Shown here piece after piece: positions 4,890 through 9,411 of a DNA stretch of 9,411 nucleotides. The translations under genes and the position numbers were made by a program. The notes under the pieces were generated by a model that was given only the letters and a program-made list of their open reading frames with translations, ran no database searches and was not told the DNA's origin. The DNA is from Candidatus Levybacteria bacterium RIFCSPLOWO2_01_FULL_39_10 (GTDB lineage Bacteria; Patescibacteriota; Microgenomatia; Levybacterales; UBA12049), in assembly GCA_001782515.1 (NCBI GenBank), contig MFOV01000013.1:1-9411 (forward strand), in the 5' to 3' direction. Position 1 is the first letter of the stretch; every line of letters starts with the position of its first letter.

Positions 4890-4916
4890 GTCAATAATAG
4901 TATGACTATTATTGAC
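4890..4916. promoter_or_regulatory. Perfect 11-bp inverted repeat upstream of four-helix-bundle gene 3
   Basis: GTCAATAATAG (4890-4900) and its exact reverse complement (4906-4916) flank the 5-base loop TATGA. The preceding TTGAAT (4870-4875) stands 17 bp before AATAAT (4893-4898), so the palindrome overlaps a plausible -10 box and start point for the gene at 4929. This is a typical place for an operator; alternatively it is an RNA hairpin. No T-run follows, which argues against a terminator. The right base of the palindrome abuts the left arm of inverted-repeat unit 3. Confidence 0.5.
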
Positions 4917-5363
4917 TTAAATAGCTGAATGGTTAAAATGGTTAAAAACTTTCTTAAACCAGAGCAAATTAATGCTTACGGGGTCGCAAACGAACTTTCT
5001 GATTTTATCTGGAACTTAGTTTCTAAATGGAATTGGTTTAGTAAAAAAACAATAGGGATTCAGTATGTAACAGCTATTGATTCGATTGCGGGTAATATTG
5101 CTGAAGGATTTGGAAGATTTCATAAAAAAGACAAAGAAAAATTCTATTACAATGCGCGTGGTTCATTATTTGAATCAATCCATTGGACCCAAAAATCCAA
5201 AAAAAGAAATCTTATAAATCAGAAAGATTATACATATATAGCGTCCGAACTAGATAAATTACCAAGAGAAATTAATTGGTTAATAAAAATAACGGAGGTG
5301 AAGTTGAAGAAGTAAAGCAGAATGGTTTAAATAGCTAACCATGTAACCATTTAACTATTTAAG
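4916..5363. mobile_element. Inverted-repeat unit 3 carrying a four-helix-bundle gene
   Basis: The left arm 4916-4944 and the right arm 5336-5363 are inverted copies. Aligned, they share CTTAAATAG, AATGGTTA and ATGGTTA, giving 25 matches in 29 columns with one gap. The left arm includes the ATG of the enclosed gene. An extra AATGGTTTAAATAGCT (5321-5336) just before the right arm is built of the same words. No transposase or clear target duplication is present. Unit length and plan match units 1 and 2 although the arm sequence differs. Confidence 0.55.
4929..5315 (+). CDS. Four-helix-bundle protein (S23/IVS-like)
   Basis: 128 residues, helical, Lys-rich. The family core is seen in the second helix, YVTAIDSIAGNIAEGFGR (46-63), with the signature N-I-A-E-G (56-60). 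The third helix follows from about 66 (KDKEKFYYNARGSLFE), then a helix with about residues 97-124. It is more distant from the other two family members than they are from the average, with a tryptophan-rich first helix region (W28, W34, W36). Two ATGs, at 4929 and 4938, can start it; both are in the repeated word ATGGTTAAA of the left inverted repeat, so the repeat and the coding sequence overlap. The function of this family outside rRNA intervening sequences is not known. Confidence 0.75.
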   Translation: MVKMVKNFLKPEQINAYGVANELSDFIWNLVSKWNWFSKKTIGIQYVTAIDSIAGNIAEGFGRFHKKDKEKFYYNARGSLFESIHWTQKSKKRNLINQKDYTYIASELDKLPREINWLIKITEVKLKK

Positions 5364-5370
5364 CTATTTT

Positions 5371-5383
5371 GTCGCTTCGCGAC
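5371..5383 (+). promoter_or_regulatory. GC-rich hairpin directly before the PrgI-like start codon
   Basis: GTCGC-TTC-GCGAC is a perfect 5 bp stem with a 3-base loop, ending one base before the ATG at 5385. It occupies the place where a ribosome binding site would be, and none is seen. It could lower or control initiation, or be a REP-like scrap. Confidence 0.35.
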
Positions 5384-5384
5384 C

Positions 5385-6485
5385 ATGGAAAATCATCCCA
5401 TTCCACAGGATATAACCGGGTTTCAATTCAAGCTCATTGGGCAGATGACCATAAAGCAGTTTATTTATCTTGCGATTGGTGCAATAATTGCCTGGTTTAT
5501 TTTTTATATTTTACCAATAACTGCGCTTATTCGCTGGCCCCTGTCTTTATTTTTCTTAATTGGTGGTGCTCTTTTTGCATTTCTTCCAGTAGCAGGCCGG
5601 CCAATGGATGTAATGCTGGGCAATTTCATATCAGCTATTTTTGCGCCGACTAAATATATTTACAAAAGAGGGGGCGGAGAAATATCAAAAAATACAATTA
5701 ATAATAGCTCCGGCACAAATCAATCGGTTATTCACCTGCCAGGACCTACTGTTTTGCCTGAAGCGATACCGCCTCCTCCCACAACAGCTCAAACTCCACC
5801 TCCTCAAGTTCAGGAACAAGCGTCCTCCTTCGCTGAAGCTTCGGTGGACAAAAGAAAAATTGAGGAAAAAGAAGAAAAACTAATTGAGGAGCAGGAAAAA
5901 ATTCAAGAACAGCTTGAAGACATAAAGACAGTAGAAAATACGAATGCTAGTATAAAAGATTTAAATGAGGCGCACAAAAAAGCAGTTGAGCTTGATAAAA
6001 TGCTTCAGGAAACTTTAAGACAAAAGGCGGAGCTTGAACAACAGCTTTCTATTCTTCAGGGCAAAGTTGCCAGTCAGAAAGAGACTTTTGCCCCGTCTGA
6101 GCTTAAGCCTAGGGAGCAAACCAAAAACGTAAGAAGAGTCCCAAGGGAGCTTAAAAGAGATGTTGGAGTTGCAAACATACCGGAACACCCCAATATTATC
6201 ACAGGAATTATAAAAGATTCCCGAGGTAATCCCCTTCCCAATATATTGGTTGAGGTTATGGATCTTGATGATAATCCTGTCCGAGCGTTTAAGACCAACG
6301 GTCTTGGCCAATTTGCTTCAGCAACACCGGTTTCAAACGGGCGATACAAAATAAATTTTGAAGATCCCAAGGCTCAGCACAAATTTGACGCAGTTGAAAT
6401 AGAAGCAGTTGGCGAGGTAATTATGCCTTTGGAAATTATATCAATTGACGCAAGAGAGGAATTGAGAAGAGAATTGTTTAATTAA
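5385..6485 (+). CDS. PrgI-family (VirB3-like) protein with coiled coil and C-terminal beta domain
   Basis: 366 residues. The N-terminus (1-75) is a PrgI-family module: P-I-P-Q-D-I-T-x-F, then two membrane helices (about 22-45 and 50-68) and a P-x-D-x-x-L segment. PrgI proteins are small membrane components next to VirB4-type ATPases, comparable to VirB3. A Pro-rich linker (about 112-140) leads to a charged coiled coil (about 155-235). The C-terminal 95 residues (from about 270) look like a carboxypeptidase-regulatory or Ig-like beta domain (IITGIIKDSRGNPLPNILVEV, then NGLGQF and NGRYKI). PrgI proteins are usually only about 100-150 residues, so the extension is notable; it may contact the ATPase or envelope. 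Residues 146-155 come from a palindromic insertion. Clear start at ATG, no Shine-Dalgarno site. Confidence 0.8.
   Translation: MENHPIPQDITGFQFKLIGQMTIKQFIYLAIGAIIAWFIFYILPITALIRWPLSLFFLIGGALFAFLPVAGRPMDVMLGNFISAIFAPTKYIYKRGGGEISKNTINNSSGTNQSVIHLPGPTVLPEAIPPPPTTAQTPPPQVQEQASSFAEASVDKRKIEEKEEKLIEEQEKIQEQLEDIKTVENTNASIKDLNEAHKKAVELDKMLQETLRQKAELEQQLSILQGKVASQKETFAPSELKPREQTKNVRRVPRELKRDVGVANIPEHPNIITGIIKDSRGNPLPNILVEVMDLDDNPVRAFKTNGLGQFASATPVSNGRYKINFEDPKAQHKFDAVEIEAVGEVIMPLEIISIDAREELRRELFN
5822..5849 (+). repeat. Palindromic peptide-coding element inside the PrgI-like gene
   Basis: The ends GTCC and GGAC pair, followed by CC/GG, and the centre holds GAAGCTTC and CTTCGCTGAAG hairpins. Read in frame it gives SSFAEASVD (residues 147-155), inserted between the Gln/Pro linker and the coiled coil. 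Similar SFAEA-type peptides from palindromes occur in other Patescibacteria proteins (recollection, not checked). It behaves like the palindromic elements known to insert in frame in Rickettsia genes. Confidence 0.5.
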
Positions 6486-6514
6486 AAGACGGTGGGGGGT
6501 GGAATGTGGAAATT

Positions 6515-6606
6515 AGTGGTAGAAGATAGAAGATCGAAGATGGAAAGAAATCAATCTTCTAATATCTATTTTCAAAAAACTATCATCTATTATTTATTTT
6601 CTATCG
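6515..6606. repeat. Gene-free inverted repeat with TAGAAGAT arms
   Basis: Purine-rich words (TAGAAGATAGAAGATCGAAGA from 6520) are followed by pyrimidine-rich words (ATCTTCTA, ATCTATTTTC, CTATCATCTATT, TTTTCTATC). TAGAAGAT at 6520-6527 pairs perfectly with 6554-6561. The words match those of inverted-repeat unit 2, but no gene lies between the arms. It may be an empty or miniature form of such a unit. It fills most of the 140 bp between the PrgI-like and TraC-like genes; a G-rich stretch (GGTGGGGGGTGG, 6491-6502) lies just before it. Confidence 0.5.
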
Positions 6607-6625
6607 TCAAAAAATTTAATTTTTT

Positions 6626-7258
6626 ATGAAATCGTCTGCCCAGAAAAAAGTTGCAACAACACAAAGATTTACTGAAATTCAGGACATTATTGATTCAGTT
6701 GTAATTCTAACTGGAGGACAAGCTTGTATGTTAATTGAGGTGAAGCCAAGCAACTTTGCGCTCTTATCGCTTGAAGACCAACAGGTATTATTGGTCTCCT
6801 ATGCTGCTCTTCTTAATTCGCTCTCGTTCCCAATCCAGATTATTATAATCAACAGAAAAATTGATATCTCATTCTATCTTTCCCTTCTTGAGAATGCTGA
6901 AGCGTCAGCGAAAAACCAGATGCTATCCCAAAGAATTAAAATGTACAGGGATTTTGTGAGCGATCTTATCACAAAAAATACTGTTCTTGATAAAAAATTT
7001 TATGTTGCGATTTCTTTTTCCTTTCTTGAAAAAGGAGCAGAAGGAGTATCAGCGTATAAAGACAAAAACGAGTTTGCAAAAAATGCAAAAAACCTACTTC
7101 TCTCAAAAGCAAATTCTGTTACTGCAGGACTGAATAGACTGGGTCTTTCATCAAAAATTATGGAAAACAAGGAGCTTATAAATTTGTATTATGAAATCTA
7201 TAATCACGATAGTCACGATGCGGCAAGCGCCATGATGCCATATGTTAAAAATAAATAA
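6626..7258 (+). CDS. TraC/VirB4 N-terminal-like protein (stand-alone)
   Basis: 210 residues, soluble, no signal peptide. The region ILTGGQACMLIEVKPSNFALLSLEDQQVLLVSYAALLNSL (about 27-66) followed by a beta strand FPIQIIIINRKID (68-80) and a helical part with LLENAEASAKNQMLSQR (87-103) is typical of the N-terminal domain of VirB4/TraC-type conjugation ATPases. In Patescibacteria and many Gram-positive systems this domain is encoded as a separate protein just before the ATPase gene, as here (65 bp gap). It has no Walker motif. It probably forms a complex with the ATPase encoded next, at the cytoplasmic face of the membrane. There is no Shine-Dalgarno site; the ATG follows an AT-rich tract. The identification rests on family pattern and position. 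Confidence 0.7.
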   Translation: MKSSAQKKVATTQRFTEIQDIIDSVVILTGGQACMLIEVKPSNFALLSLEDQQVLLVSYAALLNSLSFPIQIIIINRKIDISFYLSLLENAEASAKNQMLSQRIKMYRDFVSDLITKNTVLDKKFYVAISFSFLEKGAEGVSAYKDKNEFAKNAKNLLLSKANSVTAGLNRLGLSSKIMENKELINLYYEIYNHDSHDAASAMMPYVKNK

Positions 7259-7320
7259 AATATCAAATATAAAATATAAAAAATGCAAATTAAAAATAAA
7301 GATATTTAATTTTTAATATC
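7259..7320. repeat. AT-rich intergenic iterated-word repeat, copy 2
   Basis: It begins AATATCAAAT like the repeat at 47-110 and continues with AAATAT words. Its right half contains a 9 bp perfect inverted repeat, ATTAAAAAT (7289-7297) with 7309-7317. It fills the gap between the TraC-like and VirB4 genes. A T-rich hairpin of this kind without GC pairs is a poor terminator, so the two genes are probably still co-transcribed. Confidence 0.4.
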
Positions 7321-7323
7321 ATT

Positions 7324-9270
7324 ATGGGTATTTTTGGAAGTAAGGATAAAAATCAAATTAAAAATGTAAATCCAATGCTGGATTATGAGCCCAATCCTTA
7401 TTCTGAGAAACTAAAAAACCTTGAGAAAGGACTTAATTCAGTAACTGATATTATTGCTCCTGCCTCAATTGAAGTTGATTTCGGACACATAAGAATTGGT
7501 GAAAAATTCCACAAAACCTTCTTTGTTGTGGGATATCCCAGGTTTGTAAGTCCTAACTGGCTTGAGCCTTTAATTGACTTTGACCATTCCTTAAATATTT
7601 CAATGTTTTGCTATCCGTCAACTTCATCCGATGTGCTCTCGGATTTAAGACGTAAAATTACCGAGATGGAAGCAACAATCATGCAGCAGGAGGAGGAAAA
7701 TAAAGTGCCAGACCCCGTTGTTAAGGCTCAGCTTGAAGATGCACTCGCAGTCCAGGAAGAGCTGGCAAAAGGAATGGAGAGATTTTTTCAGTTTAGCCTT
7801 TATATAACTTTAATTTCTGACGATTTAGAAGAGCTTAAAGAAGCATCAAAAAAATTGAAAACCCTTCTTTCATCTATTCTTATTACTGCCAAGCCAGCAA
7901 CTCTACAGATGGAGGACGGTTTTAAATCAACTATTCCAATTGGGGAGGATCAGCTTTATTTGCCTCGCAACATGGATACAACCTCACTTGCGTCAACTTT
8001 TCCTTTTGTTTCAACTACCCTTACTCAGGACAAGGGAATTATGTATGGAATAAACCAACTCAACGGTTCGCTTATTATTTTTGACAGATATTCTTTGGAG
8101 AATGCAAACGAGGTTGTTTTTGGAAAATCGGGTGCTGGAAAATCATATCTAATAAAACTTGAGGCAATGCGGCAATTTATGTTCGGGACTGAAGTCATAA
8201 TCATTGATCCTGAAGGAGAATACGGCCCCGTAGCGCATGCTATGGGAGGCGAATATATTGAGTTTACTCCTGCATCTCCAGTAAAAATAAATCCGTTTGA
8301 CCTCTCGGGTCTTTATGAGGAAGGGGAAAATGAACTGGGGCTTAAGATCTTGTCTTTACATGCGCTTCTTCGAATAGTTTTGGGTGAGCTTGATGCAGGA
8401 CATGACGCAATTTTAGACAGAGCCTTGGTTGAGGCATACAGACAGAAAGGGATTACTGTTGATCCATCAACTCAAACCAAAGTACCCCCTCTTATGGAAG
8501 ATTTGTATAAAATTCTTCTCGGAATGGAGGACCAGATATCCAGCGATCTCGCGCTTCGTCTTGAGCGGTTCATAAAAGGAAGTATGGCTGGAATTTTTAA
8601 TCAGCAGTCAAATTTTGATATTAGAAATCCCATGACTGTTTTTTCCATGCGCGGACTTGAAGATACCTTGCGTCCAATTGCCATGCATATAATACTGGAC
8701 TTTATCTGGACAAAAATAAGAAAAGATCTTAAAAAACGGCTTTTAATACTGGATGAGGCATGGTATTTGATGAAATACCCGGACTCGGCGTCCTTTGTCC
8801 ACGGAATTTCAAAACGCGCCCGAAAATACTATCTTGCACTAACAACAGCAACGCAGGATGTTCAGGATTTTTTATCAACTGACTACGGAAAAGCGGTTTT
8901 GTCAAACTCGTCAATTCAGATGCTTCTTAAAGAAAGCCCAACAGAAATTGATCTTGTTTCTCAAATTTTTTATTTGTCTCAGAACGAAAAACAGCTTCTT
9001 TTATCAGCCGGTGTTGGGGAAGGGCTTTTTTTTGCAGGACTAAATCACGTGGCAATGAGAGTTCTGGCTGCTCCTTTTGAACACGAGCTTATTACCTCAA
9101 ATCCTGAAGAGGTTTTAAGACAAAGGCAAAAAGAGGCAATTATGGATCCTCTTGCCCAAAACCAAGCTTCCCAGAATGAAACACAACAGATTCAGTTTTC
9201 TCAACCGAACGAAGCTCCCCAACAAAATACACAGGAACAAAACCCAAACCAAGATAATAATAAAACCTAA
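7324..9270 (+). CDS. virB4: VirB4/TraC-family type IV secretion ATPase
   Basis: 648 residues. The N-terminal part (about 30-230) is a helix-rich adaptor domain with a coiled segment (about 110-160). The P-loop ATPase domain follows: Walker A GKSGAGKS (267-274), the VirB4-typical IDPEGEY (294-300), NPFDLSGL shortly after, Walker B LLILDE (473-478, D477, E478), EAWYLMKYP after it, and the ATQD motif with Q511. VirB4 proteins are the essential, hexameric ATPases that energise pilus assembly and substrate transfer in type IV secretion and conjugation systems. All key residues are intact, so an active enzyme is expected. The last 45 residues are a Gln/Asn-rich low-complexity tail (QNQASQNETQQ onward) not part of the fold. 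Located after its stand-alone N-terminal-like partner and 2 bp before the next gene; no Shine-Dalgarno site. Confidence 0.92.
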   Translation: MGIFGSKDKNQIKNVNPMLDYEPNPYSEKLKNLEKGLNSVTDIIAPASIEVDFGHIRIGEKFHKTFFVVGYPRFVSPNWLEPLIDFDHSLNISMFCYPSTSSDVLSDLRRKITEMEATIMQQEEENKVPDPVVKAQLEDALAVQEELAKGMERFFQFSLYITLISDDLEELKEASKKLKTLLSSILITAKPATLQMEDGFKSTIPIGEDQLYLPRNMDTTSLASTFPFVSTTLTQDKGIMYGINQLNGSLIIFDRYSLENANEVVFGKSGAGKSYLIKLEAMRQFMFGTEVIIIDPEGEYGPVAHAMGGEYIEFTPASPVKINPFDLSGLYEEGENELGLKILSLHALLRIVLGELDAGHDAILDRALVEAYRQKGITVDPSTQTKVPPLMEDLYKILLGMEDQISSDLALRLERFIKGSMAGIFNQQSNFDIRNPMTVFSMRGLEDTLRPIAMHIILDFIWTKIRKDLKKRLLILDEAWYLMKYPDSASFVHGISKRARKYYLALTTATQDVQDFLSTDYGKAVLSNSSIQMLLKESPTEIDLVSQIFYLSQNEKQLLLSAGVGEGLFFAGLNHVAMRVLAAPFEHELITSNPEEVLRQRQKEAIMDPLAQNQASQNETQQIQFSQPNEAPQQNTQEQNPNQDNNKT

Positions 9271-9272
9271 CT

Positions 9273-9411
9273 ATGGCAGATATCAGAGACGAGATATTAC
9301 AAAATAAACTAAAGTACCAGTCTAAGGAAAACAAACTGGGTGATCAGGTTGAGGAAAACAAACTAAGCGGGCAGGCAGAGCCAAATGTTTTAAAGGGTAC
9401 AACCCCTGAAA
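9273..9411 (+). CDS. Hypothetical protein, 5' part (runs off the window)
   Basis: An ATG 2 bp after the VirB4 stop opens a frame that stays open for 46 codons to the window end. The visible part begins MADIRDEILQNKLKYQSK and is hydrophilic, with a short internal repeat (ENKLGDQVE then ENKLSGQAE, residues 19-27 and 29-37) also visible in the DNA. No domain can be recognised from this. The tight spacing indicates co-transcription with the ATPase gene, so it probably belongs to the secretion locus. Confidence 0.65.
   Translation, partial: MADIRDEILQNKLKYQSKENKLGDQVEENKLSGQAEPNVLKGTTPE

Noticed and set aside
5369..5653. + strand frame of 94 codons overlapping the PrgI-like start
   Set aside because: It is an out-of-frame reading of the PrgI membrane module with odd Cys/Trp/His composition; the PrgI frame has clear family motifs.
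6015..6370. Two overlapping minus-strand frames inside the PrgI-like gene
   Set aside because: Both are antisense to the conserved C-terminal beta domain and show no recognisable features; expected by chance in a long gene.
7289..7317. AT-only hairpin as a terminator between the TraC-like and VirB4 genes
   Set aside because: The stem has no GC pairs, and the flanking genes form a functional pair that should be expressed together.
1..9411. CRISPR array
   Set aside because: The short repeats seen are irregular, low-complexity words without constant spacers, and no cas gene is present.

Overview
The window reads as a chromosomal segment of a Candidate Phyla Radiation (Patescibacteria) bacterium, most likely of the Microgenomates type. 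This is inferred from gene content and style: AT-rich DNA, short proteins, a run of two-helix VirB2/TrbC-like pilins followed by a PrgI-family protein and a split VirB4-type ATPase, several stray four-helix-bundle (S23/IVS-like) genes, and intergenic GC-rich palindromes. The stop codons are TAA, TAG and one TGA, and no in-frame TGA interrupts a conserved gene, so a TGA-recoded lineage is unlikely. No rRNA, tRNA, CRISPR array or transposase gene was found.

Layout. The 3' tail of a pilin-like gene (1-49) is followed by a hicB-hicA toxin-antitoxin pair (168-715), then pyrimidine-rich and GC-rich intergenic repeats (722-875). Five pilin-like membrane proteins follow on the + strand (933-1793, 2401-2715, 2778-3182, 3850-4278, 4344-4811). 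Next come a PrgI/VirB3-like protein with a coiled coil and a C-terminal beta domain (5385-6485), a separate TraC/VirB4 N-terminal-like protein (6626-7258), the VirB4/TraC ATPase (7324-9270) and the start of another gene (9273 to the end). Three unrelated-looking four-helix-bundle genes (1884-2258 +, 3269-3631 -, 4929-5315 +) sit in the gaps between the secretion genes. Each lies inside its own imperfect inverted repeat.

How it fits together. The + strand genes look like part of a type IV secretion or pilus machine: secreted or membrane pilin subunits, a PrgI/VirB3-like membrane adaptor and a cytoplasmic ATPase that powers subunit handling or transport. Four of the pilin genes have recognisable separate promoters of one style (TTGnnn, 17-18 bp, TACGAT or TACGCT). 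The start codon lies only 7-14 bp after the -10 box, so leaderless or nearly leaderless mRNAs are expected. Almost no gene has a Shine-Dalgarno sequence. Two open frames that could be read from further upstream (813 and 2742) run through these promoters, and the true starts are better placed at 933 and 2778.

The most interesting signal is the repeated architecture 'inverted repeat - four-helix-bundle gene - inverted repeat', seen three times in about 3.6 kb with different repeat sequences and both orientations, plus gene-less relatives at 6515-6606 and 722-801. It resembles the layout of 23S rRNA intervening sequences, which carry the same protein family, but here between protein-coding genes. 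The pilin array with its shared promoter style, and a palindromic peptide-coding insertion inside the PrgI-like gene, are secondary points of interest.
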